The position numbers and the translations under genes are program-made. The notes under the pieces are model-generated. The model made no database searches, was not told the DNA's origin, and was given only the letters and a program-made list of their open reading frames with translations. Of a stretch of DNA of 64,000 nucleotides, positions 30,478 through 39,355 are shown piece after piece (position 1 is the first letter of the stretch; the number at the start of each line of letters is the position of its first letter). The DNA comes from DAOPYU01 sp942493245 (GTDB lineage: Bacteria; Sumerlaeota; Sumerlaeia; UBA8349). Location of the stretch: positions 1,302,001 to 1,366,000 of the forward strand of contig OW818685.1 of the NCBI GenBank assembly GCA_942493245.1. The letters are read 5' to 3'.

Positions 30478-31195
30478 CCCAGGTGACCACCGTCCGCTCG
30501 ATGACCCGCCAGGCATATTGATTCAAGTTCTCGCGGGTAATGTCCGCCAGGCAGGCCAGTTCATCCCCGTGGTCGAAATCCGGATTCCGATCAAGAAAGA
30601 AGCGTACATGGGGATCGTTCAGGCGTCCTTCAGGAATCTTACATTCCTCGGGACGGAGGCTGTCCCTTGATCCCCGGAACGAGATAATCCCTGTGTTGGG
30701 ATCATATGCATCCGGGAACCTGGATACAGCGATTGCGTCGAGGAGTTTTGAGTATTCCAGAGGCGCAGGGCGGTCGCAGGCCGGATAGAAAACCTTGAAA
30801 TACACGGGCAGGAAGCGGTAGGTACGGAATCCCTTTGAGATCAGAAACCAGTAGAGGGGAGTGTCCGGGTATTGGTCCATCAGGCGCAGCATGTAATGGC
30901 CGAAACACCCCGCCAGGTGGCTGTCGAGCCAGTATCGACGATCCACGATCGTATCGCCGCTGAAGAGGAAAACACGCGGAATCTCCGCAACCGACAACCG
31001 CAGGACTTGAAGTGTTGAGAACCCCACGATCTGTGTTCCGTCCCTCAAAAGAATGACGTGATCTTTCGCATTCAGGTCGCGAAAAAAGAGATCCTGACAC
31101 ACATTCCGAAAATAACGGCTGTGCAGCGTCAGCAGATTTTCTTTTTCCATGTCTGTCAATCGGCTCAGGCTTTTGATTTCAGATCTTAACGACAA
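30470..31195 (-). CDS. GNAT-like acyltransferase-fold protein, substrate unknown
   Basis: About 241 aa from a TTG start with GGAAAGGTG 8 bp upstream. An earlier in-frame TTG (31279) would overlap the upstream gene by 56 bp and has a poor ribosome-binding site. A later ATG (31150) is also possible. The segment DHVILLRDGTQIVGFSTLQVL resembles the beta2-beta4 sheet of GNAT acetyltransferases, followed by GDTIVDRRYWLDSHLAGCFG near the acetyl-CoA region. There is no clear catalytic motif, so the enzyme class is tentative. It lies between a GNAT enzyme and a GH3 synthetase, with which it is coupled. Confidence 0.6.
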   Translation of the reverse strand: MSLRSEIKSLSRLTDMEKENLLTLHSRYFRNVCQDLFFRDLNAKDHVILLRDGTQIVGFSTLQVLRLSVAEIPRVFLFSGDTIVDRRYWLDSHLAGCFGHYMLRLMDQYPDTPLYWFLISKGFRTYRFLPVYFKVFYPACDRPAPLEYSKLLDAIAVSRFPDAYDPNTGIISFRGSRDSLRPEECKIPEGRLNDPHVRFFLDRNPDFDHGDELACLADITRENLNQYAWRVIERTVVTWDE

Positions 31196-31223
31196 ATGCC
31201 ATACACCTTTCCGGAAAGCACAA

Positions 31224-32324
31224 CTACAAGGTTGCCAGTTCAAGATAGGGAATTCGGGAGGAATCGAGCGCGTGGACAAAATCCAGTCCGTCTTCCCAGC
31301 AGACCCTATAGAATCGGCTGATATACTGGAAAGTCAAGAAATGACTGCTGACCGAGCGCAAGGGATCGCGTTCGTGGAACCCCAGTAACAGGTAATGGTG
31401 GCCGCTGTTTCGATATTCCAGGTAGAGATGTTCGAGCAATGCTCGCAGAATTTCGACGTTGTCTCCCTGCACACACGGGAATGCCAGATAGAGAGAATTG
31501 AGGGCTTCTCCGGGTGCAGGCAGGTTCCGAAAACCGGTCAGACGAAGGGCTGTATTGAGAACTGGACGCATCCATCCGATTGTTGGAGCATAACTCTCCA
31601 CCCGATTCTGTTTGAATGCGTGTTGATCCCATAGGGCCACGACCCCCAGAATATTCTGTCTCTCCCGGTCTATAGCCACCCGGAAGTCTTTCAGAGCCAG
31701 TCCCCGCAGGTATTCTGAACCGAAATCCTGGGTCTCAATGACGGGGAAAAACTGTCGGCGCGCTCCCTCTTTCTCCAGAAACCGGACAATGGCCTCGGGT
31801 CCAATCTCGTCGCCACGAAGAATCACAATCGGCGAGGAATGCCCGTAACGATACCGGTTGAGATTGATGGCGTAGGTGAAATAGCGCCCATCCTCAAGGT
31901 AACAGGGAAGTCCCGCTCTCCGGCTTTCCAATAGACGGCGCGCGGCAATATTGTCTTCAATTACTGTGCTTAGATAAATGGGGACAGGGTTATCCTCGTG
32001 GAGTTTCCTGAGAGCGGCATATCCACGGGCCAGCACCGTCGTCCGCCGTGCCTCAGGAATCAGGCGCAAGCCTCCCAGATACCCGATATCGGTACGCTTT
32101 CCATTGATATAAACCGGTTTGATGCTGCGGCATCCCACCCCGACCACACGCTCCCCCTGCAAGGCGACAAGGGCTTGATTCTCTTTCCCCTGAACGCCCA
32201 ACCCCTGAAAGAAATCGGGATCGCGCCCGAATGCCAGTCGAACCCAGCCGGGCATCGGGGAATCGCGGATAAGTTCCCGAAGGTCTCTTTCGTGTTGCGG
32301 TTGAGCCAACTGGAATCGTACCAC
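31224..32324 (-). CDS. GNAT-family N-acyltransferase, possibly two-domain
   Basis: 366 aa from a GTG start with AGAGG 9 bp upstream. The N-terminal half reads as a GNAT fold: residues about 1-30 QLAQPQHERDLRELI, then ALVALQGERVVGVGCRS, IGYLGGLRLIPEARR (acetyl-CoA-binding loop region) and STVIEDNIAARRLLESR. The C-terminal half (NILGVVALWDQHAFKQNRV, then HYLLLGFHERDPL) resembles a second, degenerate GNAT unit. It starts 12 bp after the upstream radical SAM gene. Acyl donor and acceptor are not evident; the GH3 neighbour suggests an amino-group substrate. Confidence 0.72.
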   Translation of the reverse strand: MVRFQLAQPQHERDLRELIRDSPMPGWVRLAFGRDPDFFQGLGVQGKENQALVALQGERVVGVGCRSIKPVYINGKRTDIGYLGGLRLIPEARRTTVLARGYAALRKLHEDNPVPIYLSTVIEDNIAARRLLESRRAGLPCYLEDGRYFTYAINLNRYRYGHSSPIVILRGDEIGPEAIVRFLEKEGARRQFFPVIETQDFGSEYLRGLALKDFRVAIDRERQNILGVVALWDQHAFKQNRVESYAPTIGWMRPVLNTALRLTGFRNLPAPGEALNSLYLAFPCVQGDNVEILRALLEHLYLEYRNSGHHYLLLGFHERDPLRSVSSHFLTFQYISRFYRVCWEDGLDFVHALDSSRIPYLELATL

Positions 32325-32336
32325 AGCCGAATCCTC

Positions 32337-33665
32337 TTATTCATCCACGCCGAGGGGTAATCCCTGGCGTTTTTCGACTTCACGTCGCGCGTTCAGATTG
32401 GACAGCCAGAACAGAACCGTCAGGAAGAGACTCCGGCAATTGCTTCTCCAGTTCAGGGCACGCCGCAGAATCCGCCTCCAACCGTAAAATGAATGCCGCG
32501 CTTCAAAACAAGCCTGAGAGAGTTCTTTGGGTGAAAGAAGCGTGGGCTGGAAAGCCACATCCCCGAAATGGTAATTAGGGGACAGCCACCATTTCTCCTG
32601 GAGCAGACGCTTTTCGTCTGACAGGCGCGCGTAAAGCGGCGTACCGGGGAAAGGAACCAGGTGGTTGAAAGCGGAGAAGAACAATCGGTGGCGCAGGGCA
32701 AAGTCCGCAGTCTCACGAAGCGTCTCACGCGTATCGGAGTCGTATCCGAAGACAAAGGTCCCATAAATACCGATCCGGTACCGGGCGAATTGGGCGATGG
32801 CTTTTTCATAAACCGGCTGCAGGTTCCCCTTGATGGCTTTGCCCGAAACGGCGTTCCCTTCCGGATTCAAGGTCTCGAAGCCCACCAATACCCCCAGGCA
32901 CCCGCTGCGGCGCATCGCTTCGAGGCATTCATCATCCCCGGCCACATGAACGCTGATCTGCCCTACCCACCGGATGCCAAGAGGTTCCAACGCTCGGAAC
33001 AAGGCCAGAGCGCGATCACGCTCCACGCACAGGTTGTCATCCACAAAGAAAACATTTTTCTTGCCCAGAGAGGCTATTTCCTGGACCACATCCCCGACGG
33101 GTCGAGCAGAATAGGAGTGTTTATAGAAAGACGAGATGGAACAGAAGTCGCAATTGAACCGGCACCCGCGGGCTGTCTCCACCAGGGCCAGATTCATATA
33201 CCGCTTTCCCGCGAACAGTTTACGGTCGGCGAAAATCCCCGCCAGGTCTGGACGCGACGTGGCTTCATAACGCGGTTGAAGGTGTCCCGCTTCAAAATCT
33301 TCCAGGAGGGTTTTCCAGACCCCTTCTGCTTCCCCCACCACCAGGGCATTGGCATGGGGCGCGGCGTCTTCCGGCGCCAGAGTGGGGTGAAAACCTCCCA
33401 TGACAACCTGGACCCCTCGTTCCCGGAATCGCGCGCTGATCTGGTAGGCCCGCCGGGCCGAGTAGGTTTCCACACTCAAAGCGACCAGATCGGTCGGGTC
33501 GTCATACGGGATTGAATCGAAACGGTCGTCATAGAAAACCCGCTCCCAGGAAGAAGGGGTCAATGCCGACAACTGCGCGATCGCGAGAGGTTCCATCAAC
33601 CAGGAGTTGGGGTATTCTTCACCCGGCCTCTTACCGACACACGGGTAAATGAATGTGATTTTCAT
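32337..33665 (-). CDS. B12-binding-domain radical SAM enzyme (class B type), third paralogue
   Basis: 442 aa. An N-terminal cobalamin-binding-like Rossmann domain (about 1-125: VQVVMGGFHPTLAPEDAAPH, ALVVGEAEGVW) is followed by a radical SAM barrel with the cluster-binding Cys168-X3-Cys172-X2-Cys175 (RGCRFNCDFC) and the FVDDNLCVERDRALALF block typical of the BchE/HpnJ-like group. The C-terminal region is basic (RRILRRALNWRSNCRS). It overlaps the upstream paralogue by 4 bp. Such enzymes carry out methylations, rearrangements or ring formation on unactivated carbons; the substrate here is unknown. Confidence 0.88.
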   Translation of the reverse strand: MKITFIYPCVGKRPGEEYPNSWLMEPLAIAQLSALTPSSWERVFYDDRFDSIPYDDPTDLVALSVETYSARRAYQISARFRERGVQVVMGGFHPTLAPEDAAPHANALVVGEAEGVWKTLLEDFEAGHLQPRYEATSRPDLAGIFADRKLFAGKRYMNLALVETARGCRFNCDFCSISSFYKHSYSARPVGDVVQEIASLGKKNVFFVDDNLCVERDRALALFRALEPLGIRWVGQISVHVAGDDECLEAMRRSGCLGVLVGFETLNPEGNAVSGKAIKGNLQPVYEKAIAQFARYRIGIYGTFVFGYDSDTRETLRETADFALRHRLFFSAFNHLVPFPGTPLYARLSDEKRLLQEKWWLSPNYHFGDVAFQPTLLSPKELSQACFEARHSFYGWRRILRRALNWRSNCRSLFLTVLFWLSNLNARREVEKRQGLPLGVDE

Positions 33666-35005
33666 CGTATCGCCATTTCTCCTTTGAAATCCTCGGGATC
33701 GCCCAGTCTCGCCCCCTGCTTGCGATGAATCTCACGCCGATTGACGAAGTTCCCGATCAGGTAGGCTCCGGCATTATATAGACTCCGCAGGTTGGCTTGA
33801 GTATTCTGACTGCGCCACAGAATACTTCCAAGGCTGTTCAAACGGGTTCGTGCCCGATAACACCCGGCAGTCAATTCCGTGGCGCTCATGCCATGTGGAT
33901 GAAAAGTGGCTTCACCATACCGGTAGGAGGGATCGCGCCACCAGCAATCGTGGATCAGCCGTTCTTCTTTCCGGAGTCGCTCGTAAAGCGGAGTACCCGG
34001 CATCGGGGTCAGAGGATTGAAGTTGGCCAGAAACAATTTTTGCTTCATGACAAAATCAAGACTCCGCTGGAAATCGTCCTTCGTGTCGTGATCGTAACCG
34101 AAAACAAAAGTGCCATACACCATGATTCCATGAGCATGAAACCTGTGGATCAACTCTTCGTACCGGTCGGCACTCTGTCTCCGCGACTTGTGCATCTGCG
34201 CCAGGTTTTCATCCTTCAGTGTCTCGAAACCGACCGTCACCGACAGGCACCCGCTTTCGGCCATCAGGCGCAAGGTCGTGTCCCTGGACGCTACGTCCAG
34301 TTCCGTCTGGCAGGACCAGCGTATTCCCACCGGTTTTAGCCGTTGGAGCAGTTCCAGCGCCACGGATTTCTTCGCAAACAGGTTGTCGTCGGTAAAGATG
34401 ATACCCCGTGCCCCGCTCGCCGCAAGTTCCTTAATCTCCGCCACTGTTTCATCCACGGGGCGATATCGGATACTGGAACCGTAAAAGGCATGGATGGAGC
34501 AGAAATCGCAACTGTGACAACAACCCCGCCCAAACTGGACGAGACGCATCGGGCCATACCGTTTTCCGCCGAAAATGGTTCGATCCAGATGTGACCTGGC
34601 CAGGGGAGGGTACTGACTGCGATAGACCCGTTGCAGCCGGCCCCGGCGGATGTCTTCAATGACAGACGGCCAGGTATCCTCAGCGTCACCGACGACAACA
34701 GCATCCGCAAAATGGAGAACTTCCTCGGTACAGAGTGTCGGATGATATCCTCCCATGACCACCGGAACACCCATTTGCCGATAGTACGTTGCGATCTGGT
34801 AGGCGCGACGGGCGGAATAGGTATCCACGGACAGGGCGACCACATCCGTGTGTTCATGAAAGGCAATCGCTTCGATACGTTCATCGTAGAATTTCAACCG
34901 GATGTCCCGGGGTGTCAAGGCCGCCAGAATACCGAAAACCAGTGGTTCAATGGCATCTCTGGAAATACCCGGGGTCATGGCGGGGCGGATGAGGGTTATC
35001 TGCAT
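33662..35005 (-). CDS. B12-binding-domain radical SAM enzyme, second paralogue
   Basis: 447 aa from the ATG at 35005. The frame stays open upstream but runs into the preceding gene. Cobalamin-binding-like N-terminal domain (VPVVMGGYHPTLCTEEVL, ADAVVVGDAEDTW), then Cys162-X3-Cys166-X2-Cys169 (GRGCCHSCDFC) and the IIFTDDNLFAKKSVALELL block. Overall plan matches the neighbouring 442-aa protein (TPMPGTPLYERLRKEERLI vs. VPFPGTPLYARLSDEKRLL), so they are tandem duplicates that have diverged. It overlaps the upstream gene by 10 bp and the downstream one by 4 bp. The distinct reaction is unknown. Confidence 0.88.
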   Translation of the reverse strand: MQITLIRPAMTPGISRDAIEPLVFGILAALTPRDIRLKFYDERIEAIAFHEHTDVVALSVDTYSARRAYQIATYYRQMGVPVVMGGYHPTLCTEEVLHFADAVVVGDAEDTWPSVIEDIRRGRLQRVYRSQYPPLARSHLDRTIFGGKRYGPMRLVQFGRGCCHSCDFCSIHAFYGSSIRYRPVDETVAEIKELAASGARGIIFTDDNLFAKKSVALELLQRLKPVGIRWSCQTELDVASRDTTLRLMAESGCLSVTVGFETLKDENLAQMHKSRRQSADRYEELIHRFHAHGIMVYGTFVFGYDHDTKDDFQRSLDFVMKQKLFLANFNPLTPMPGTPLYERLRKEERLIHDCWWRDPSYRYGEATFHPHGMSATELTAGCYRARTRLNSLGSILWRSQNTQANLRSLYNAGAYLIGNFVNRREIHRKQGARLGDPEDFKGEMAIR

Positions 35006-36204
35006 GATTCCGAATTTCTGGTTTGTGTTGGCAGGCTGTTTTGCGTCAGAATTTCTTCTGAGTTTGCCTTGTCGGAGATGCACACGGGGACCAGGCCTTG
35101 TGCCTTGACCACCGCATCCGGGCAGTTGAGGCAATGCGTCACCTGACCGTCCGCCCCGACTTCCGCCGGGCATTGGAAGAGCAGACGTTTGGCTTCCAGT
35201 CGTTTTCCTGGTCCGAAGGATTGCATCAGGAATTTCAGGTTTCCGGAAAAATCCCCGCCGGTGATCGCGTTCAGGAGGAGTTGTACTCGCATCTGAAGAT
35301 CGCTTTGTTCCCGATACATGGGATATTTCCCTTTGAGGCGGAGTGAAAGGGACAGATAGAGTCTTTCGAATCCGCTTGCCTTGATTGAATAGTGCGCAGG
35401 GTTACCCTGGCGGCTCCGACAGGTGGAGACGAGGTAGGAAAGCCAGCGTGGGTCAAGGGCATTTCGATTCGATCCCAGGTAGGCAAAAGGACGCAGGTTC
35501 AGGCTCTCCAGAAGATATTCGATGATCTGTCCATTGGTGAGTGTATCGGTTCGAGGGAAGTCCGGGTTGTGCAGCCTTCCCTGTAGCCCCAAAGCCAGAT
35601 CGCCCCGAATCTCCGCGATGTTTTCCGTGTTCCGGAACAGGGTCACAAGCAGATAATTGATATGGGGTGATCCCAGAACACATTCGACCATATCGCGGAC
35701 TTCCTCCATACTGTCCTCAAAAGCGGTCATCGTGAACCCGACGTCAATACCCTGTCGGACGATGCGAGCGGCAAGGGTTTCCCGTGCCTGCTTCAGTTGT
35801 TCCCTCGAAGGGTTCGGCACAAGGTCGGGTCGGATTTGTCCCCGGTCAAGGTGAACGAGGACAATATCCAAGCCATTTGCCTTCAGGCTTTCCAACCGGT
35901 GGTCATCGAGCAATACTCCGTTTGTGAAGATTTGGGCACACAAACCGTAAGATTTGACAAGGCGCAATATCTCATCCAGATGGGGATGAAGAAGGGGTTC
36001 GCCTCCAATGAGTGAGACCGATCCGAGACGCCGGCGCGCCAAAAGATCTTTCAGTTCCGACTCCACCTCCGCGACAGACTTAATTGCCTGTGGCAGGGAG
36101 TTGTAACAGGCGCGACAGGAGATATTGCATCCCCGGATGATGTCGAGGAGAGCATGCGGGACAGTTTGGGGCCCCCAGGGCAAGTGCCATGCATCCAGAC
36201 TCAA
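34996..36204 (-). CDS. Radical SAM protein with C-terminal cysteine cluster
   Basis: 402 aa. Canonical radical SAM core: Cys26-X3-Cys30-X2-Cys33 (RGCNISCRACYN), the GGEP motif (LIGGEPLLHPHLDEIL) and LVLVHLDRGQ-type strands. It lacks the cobalamin-binding domain of its three operon neighbours. The C-terminus has several Cys residues (QCPAEVGADGQVTHCLNCPD, then LVPVCISD) that could bind a second iron-sulphur cluster or zinc, as in SPASM-type enzymes, though the spacing is not canonical. It overlaps the amidohydrolase gene by 4 bp (ATGA). A MoaA/HpnH-like chemistry is possible; the substrate is unknown. Confidence 0.85.
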   Translation of the reverse strand: MSLDAWHLPWGPQTVPHALLDIIRGCNISCRACYNSLPQAIKSVAEVESELKDLLARRRLGSVSLIGGEPLLHPHLDEILRLVKSYGLCAQIFTNGVLLDDHRLESLKANGLDIVLVHLDRGQIRPDLVPNPSREQLKQARETLAARIVRQGIDVGFTMTAFEDSMEEVRDMVECVLGSPHINYLLVTLFRNTENIAEIRGDLALGLQGRLHNPDFPRTDTLTNGQIIEYLLESLNLRPFAYLGSNRNALDPRWLSYLVSTCRSRQGNPAHYSIKASGFERLYLSLSLRLKGKYPMYREQSDLQMRVQLLLNAITGGDFSGNLKFLMQSFGPGKRLEAKRLLFQCPAEVGADGQVTHCLNCPDAVVKAQGLVPVCISDKANSEEILTQNSLPTQTRNSESCR

Positions 36205-37187
36205 TTCGCAGTTCCTTTCATTACATGAGACGACTCAGAAACGGGAGGCAGGCGCAGCAACCGTTCCGCCCGGTTGAAAATCTGTTCCGGGACGTCCAAC
36301 TCTTTCAGGGTCAGAAACGCCTTGTCAAATGGATTCTCGATCCGGGTCAAACCCATAGCCCGACGAAGACCGATACGGCCGATATACCACAACGGTAAAG
36401 CTAAGGCCGGGAAATCGGATCCGAAAAGGATTTTGGACGTCAGATCGGGATCGCGCAAAATACCCCGCAAAGGCCCCCCATGAAGAGGCAGTCCAAACGC
36501 GCTCAAATCTCCATAGAAATTCGGGTACTCTTTGGCCAGATTCGCCCATTGACCGAACCGGCAACGTTCATGCAGATAAAGACGTGTTCCGCAATGCGCC
36601 GCGATGACCGTCACTCCCTGACGCAGAGCGGGTATCAGACGTTCCGGATCATTCAGACGATTGTCGAACATCGGCAGAGTATGTTCGATGCCGGTGTGGG
36701 TCAGCAGAGGGATGTTGTGGTATCTCATGCGTTCATAAAATGGATAACACCGTGAATCGTCCGGCACGATATTCTGAGCCGAGGGAATCCACTTGATCAG
36801 ACAGGCCCCACGTTCCACCACGCGATCCAATTCTTCAATCGCATCTTTTCGATTAGGGTGGACGCTGGCGCCGAACAGCAACCGGGAATTACCCGACACA
36901 AAATCGGCGACATAATCGTTTCCGGTCATGATCCGTGTGTGTTCCTGATCAAACGAACCGTCTTCCCGATAAGCCCCATCGAGCGCTAGCAGAACGACTC
37001 GATCAATCCGGCTTTCCCGAACCCAACGACTGACAAGCGATTCCGTATCGCCACCCTTCCCACGGGCATACAGTTTTGAACGATTCAGGAACAACCGCAA
37101 CAGGCGGCTTTGTCTACTGGGAGGACACAGGAAATTGCCTCCCACACCACTTGGACCGGACAGATGCGCATGGATGTCGAAAATCAT
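36201..37187 (-). CDS. Amidohydrolase-family metal-dependent hydrolase (amidohydrolase 2 type)
   Basis: 328 aa from the ATG at 37187, which overlaps the upstream stop by 4 bp. TIM-barrel metal ligands are visible: the N-terminal HxH (MIFDIHAHLSG, residues 6 and 8), a barrel His (LLTHTGIEH), another (TVIAAHCGTRLYLH) and the catalytic Asp in ILFGSDFPALALP. The order matches the amidohydrolase 2 subgroup (decarboxylases and lactone or amide hydrolases). Inside the operon it could cleave or decarboxylate an intermediate. No substrate residue can be identified by eye. Confidence 0.85.
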   Translation of the reverse strand: MIFDIHAHLSGPSGVGGNFLCPPSRQSRLLRLFLNRSKLYARGKGGDTESLVSRWVRESRIDRVVLLALDGAYREDGSFDQEHTRIMTGNDYVADFVSGNSRLLFGASVHPNRKDAIEELDRVVERGACLIKWIPSAQNIVPDDSRCYPFYERMRYHNIPLLTHTGIEHTLPMFDNRLNDPERLIPALRQGVTVIAAHCGTRLYLHERCRFGQWANLAKEYPNFYGDLSAFGLPLHGGPLRGILRDPDLTSKILFGSDFPALALPLWYIGRIGLRRAMGLTRIENPFDKAFLTLKELDVPEQIFNRAERLLRLPPVSESSHVMKGTAN

Positions 37188-37927
37188 TCCCGAACCCGCT
37201 TTTCCCCCTGCCATTTTGAAAACGGAGGCGATATCAGGAAGGCGCGGGTGGGTTCATCCGGCGCCAGTTCCGTTCCGGCGGTCAGAAGGGAATACCCTCC
37301 CACGAGGGTACGAGCGCCAACTTTTACAGGCGCCAGAAGTAACTGCGTCACACCGGCATCGTTTCGAGCCATTACATGAGGGTTGAGACGAACTCCCGCC
37401 CCGAAAATGACATCATCGCCGATTTCCAGAAACGAGCGATCCAGGACGCGCGTACCGGGGGCCCAGTAAACCAACCGACCGATCCGGGAGCCCCAGAGCC
37501 TCAACCAGGCGCTGTAGGCCGAAGGAATCAGCCGCATCGCCTCTTCAAGAAATGTCAGGCGGCAGAAAAGCACCTGAAGGTTGAGCAGCGTCCACCACTT
37601 GAAAAAATCGGGTGAACCGATTTGGATCACCGTCGAACGCATGGGAAAACCTTTAACAATGACCCGAGCCAGCAGCGCCGGTAGAAGGAATAGAACTGCC
37701 AGCGCTGCCGACAATCGCCAGTACCATTCCGCCCAGTGTGCCATCAGCATCCAGCCGGTCCCGATCACATGCAGCAACGGTAGATAACTCAAGATCAGAA
37801 CGAACAGACGTTGAGGAACCGACAGACTGTGAGCGGCCATCGGGGAGTGCGCCCCCGGTGACCGAGAAGTTTCTTTTCCCGGAGCGTCGGTTGGACCTGT
37901 CTCGGGATTTTCCTCCTGAAATCTCAT
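37184..37927 (-). CDS. Membrane protein with left-handed beta-helix (hexapeptide) acyltransferase-like domain
   Basis: 247 aa. Two to three hydrophobic segments (LFVLILSYLPLLHVIGTGW; LSAALAVLFLLPALLARVIV) are followed by VLDRSFLEIGDDVIFGAGVRLNPHV and VKVGARTLVGG, the hexapeptide pattern of left-handed beta-helices. The arrangement resembles the C-terminal membrane/beta-helix part of some peptide-synthetase-like proteins (Pls type), but no adenylation domain is attached. It begins 4 bp after the NTF2-like gene and is coupled to the amidohydrolase gene. Possible acyl transfer at the membrane; this is inference. Confidence 0.68.
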   Translation of the reverse strand: MRFQEENPETGPTDAPGKETSRSPGAHSPMAAHSLSVPQRLFVLILSYLPLLHVIGTGWMLMAHWAEWYWRLSAALAVLFLLPALLARVIVKGFPMRSTVIQIGSPDFFKWWTLLNLQVLFCRLTFLEEAMRLIPSAYSAWLRLWGSRIGRLVYWAPGTRVLDRSFLEIGDDVIFGAGVRLNPHVMARNDAGVTQLLLAPVKVGARTLVGGYSLLTAGTELAPDEPTRAFLISPPFSKWQGEKRVRE

Positions 37928-37931
37928 CCCC

Positions 37932-38528
37932 TCATTTTTCCCCCGGATATTTTCCGATTCCCACTGCCAGAAACATCTTTCGCCACCAGGGAAGGGCTCG
38001 CGCCGTGAGGACGGGATTATCGAGAAAGTTGACGCCGGAATGGATTGCGGCGATTTTCCAATCCCCCTCTTTTTTTACCACAAGTGCCGTCCAGCGGGAG
38101 GTCATGGTCACCTGTCGCCCGTTTTTCCGAACGGTATAGATATCTTCGGAAGTTCCGTAACAATACCCGGTATTCGTATCCACGAATTGAGTCAGGATTT
38201 CCGCTTTGGGCGCCACGTGAAAGCTCGAAACCGGGGAATCGTCCCGACACAGCATCTTTTCATAATACGCCTTGATGGAGGCGCGATCGGTCAGAACCGT
38301 CTGATCCACAGCGGTCAAGACGAAATTGTCCGTGAAGAAATCGGTCAGTCTATCCAGTTCCCGGTTGTTGAGCGCCTCGGCCGCTTCTGTCAGTAGTGTT
38401 CGCAACGCCGCATGATCCGCTTCGCGGTCTTTTTCCGCACCGGCAGGAGCCTGTTGCGCCATCGAATTCATGGCAAAGCAGACAAGCATCACGGTCACCC
38501 ACAGCATTTTCATCCATCTCAAGTTCAT
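37932..38528 (-). CDS. Secreted NTF2/SnoaL-like protein
   Basis: 198 aa with a signal peptide (MKMLWVTVMLVCFAMNSMAQQ). The mature region reads as an NTF2-like cone: the ADHAALRTLLTEAAEALNNR helix, LTDFFTDNFVLTA, DRASIKAYYEKML, and a beta-sheet with VTMTSRWTALVVKKEGDWKI, like DUF4440/SnoaL proteins. AAGGAG lies 9 bp upstream of the ATG. Such domains bind small ligands or act as cyclases or isomerases. Export would place it outside the cytoplasm, unlike the rest of the operon. Catalytic residues cannot be assigned. Confidence 0.78.
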   Translation of the reverse strand: MNLRWMKMLWVTVMLVCFAMNSMAQQAPAGAEKDREADHAALRTLLTEAAEALNNRELDRLTDFFTDNFVLTAVDQTVLTDRASIKAYYEKMLCRDDSPVSSFHVAPKAEILTQFVDTNTGYCYGTSEDIYTVRKNGRQVTMTSRWTALVVKKEGDWKIAAIHSGVNFLDNPVLTARALPWWRKMFLAVGIGKYPGEK

Positions 38529-38593
38529 TTCTCACGTCTCCTTCCAAGATGTTAGACCGTCGTTACTCTGGCACAGGGATTCTTACTTGTCAA

Positions 38594-39355
38594 TCAGCCT
38601 GGTGATACAGGTGAAGTCTTGTTGATAAGCGATTTGCGTCCAATGAATCGGTAATATGGGATCTGAAATCCCGGCATCAAAACGACCGAACTCGTTCTTT
38701 CCTGGAGTGCAACCTGTTCGAAATGCAGTTGAAGGCAAGGCAGGTGATCGGGAGAGGGATGGACATTTCGCATCCCGAACCACATCGGCCAGAAGGTCCG
38801 GGTCCAACCTCCGTGGCGGCACATGCCCGGCGATGGAAACTTTTGCGAGACGTAGTAGTCCACCACTCCAATCAGGCCGCCCGGTCGAAGCAGATCGAAG
38901 GCATGGGTGATGGCGTCGAACCAGTTGGGAGTCATCGTCAGGGAATAAGAAAAGGTTATGAGATCGGCAGCGCCTTCCGGTGGAACAAATTCCGCCATGT
39001 CCGCCTGTATTGTAGAAACATTGTTCCAGTTTCGTTCGGCAATACGCCGACGGGCCACCTCCAGCATCGAACCCGAGAGGTCCACAATATAAACCTTGCG
39101 CATGGTGGACAGACGGTCATCAGCCTTTTCAAGATTGGCTCCGGTTCCTCCCCCCATATCCAGCCAGATTCCATTCAGAGGTGGGATAAGGTCCCGATAC
39201 AGGCTTTCCCGCCCATGCAGCATGTTTTGCCGGCGCCGGTCGTACCCGGCGGCCTGTCCCCGATAGAAACACTCCAGACGCTCCTGATGGGTTGTGCCTC
39301 GAATTGGCCTGTAAAGGAGGTGCCAGGCGAAGCGGATATCCTCCAAAAGACTCAA
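38594..39355 (-). CDS. SAM-dependent methyltransferase resembling the methyltransferase part of betaine-lipid synthase (BTA1/BtaB)
   Basis: 253 aa from a TTG start that overlaps the upstream stop (TTGA), with GGGGAG about 9 bp upstream. SAM motif I is DMGGGTGANLEK (66-77), then VYIVDLSGSMLEVARRR, SYSLTMTPNWFDAI and GGLIGVVDYYVS. The late block HGGWTRTFWPMWFGMRNVHP followed by IPYYRFIGRK matches my memory of the C-terminal domain of fungal and algal BTA1, which tri-methylates diacylglyceryl-homoserine. The partner activity (BtaA, 3-amino-3-carboxypropyl transfer) is absent from the operon, so the actual acceptor may differ. N-methylation of an amino or amino-acid group is the most reasonable guess. 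Confidence 0.8.
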   Translation of the reverse strand: MSLLEDIRFAWHLLYRPIRGTTHQERLECFYRGQAAGYDRRRQNMLHGRESLYRDLIPPLNGIWLDMGGGTGANLEKADDRLSTMRKVYIVDLSGSMLEVARRRIAERNWNNVSTIQADMAEFVPPEGAADLITFSYSLTMTPNWFDAITHAFDLLRPGGLIGVVDYYVSQKFPSPGMCRHGGWTRTFWPMWFGMRNVHPSPDHLPCLQLHFEQVALQERTSSVVLMPGFQIPYYRFIGRKSLINKTSPVSPG

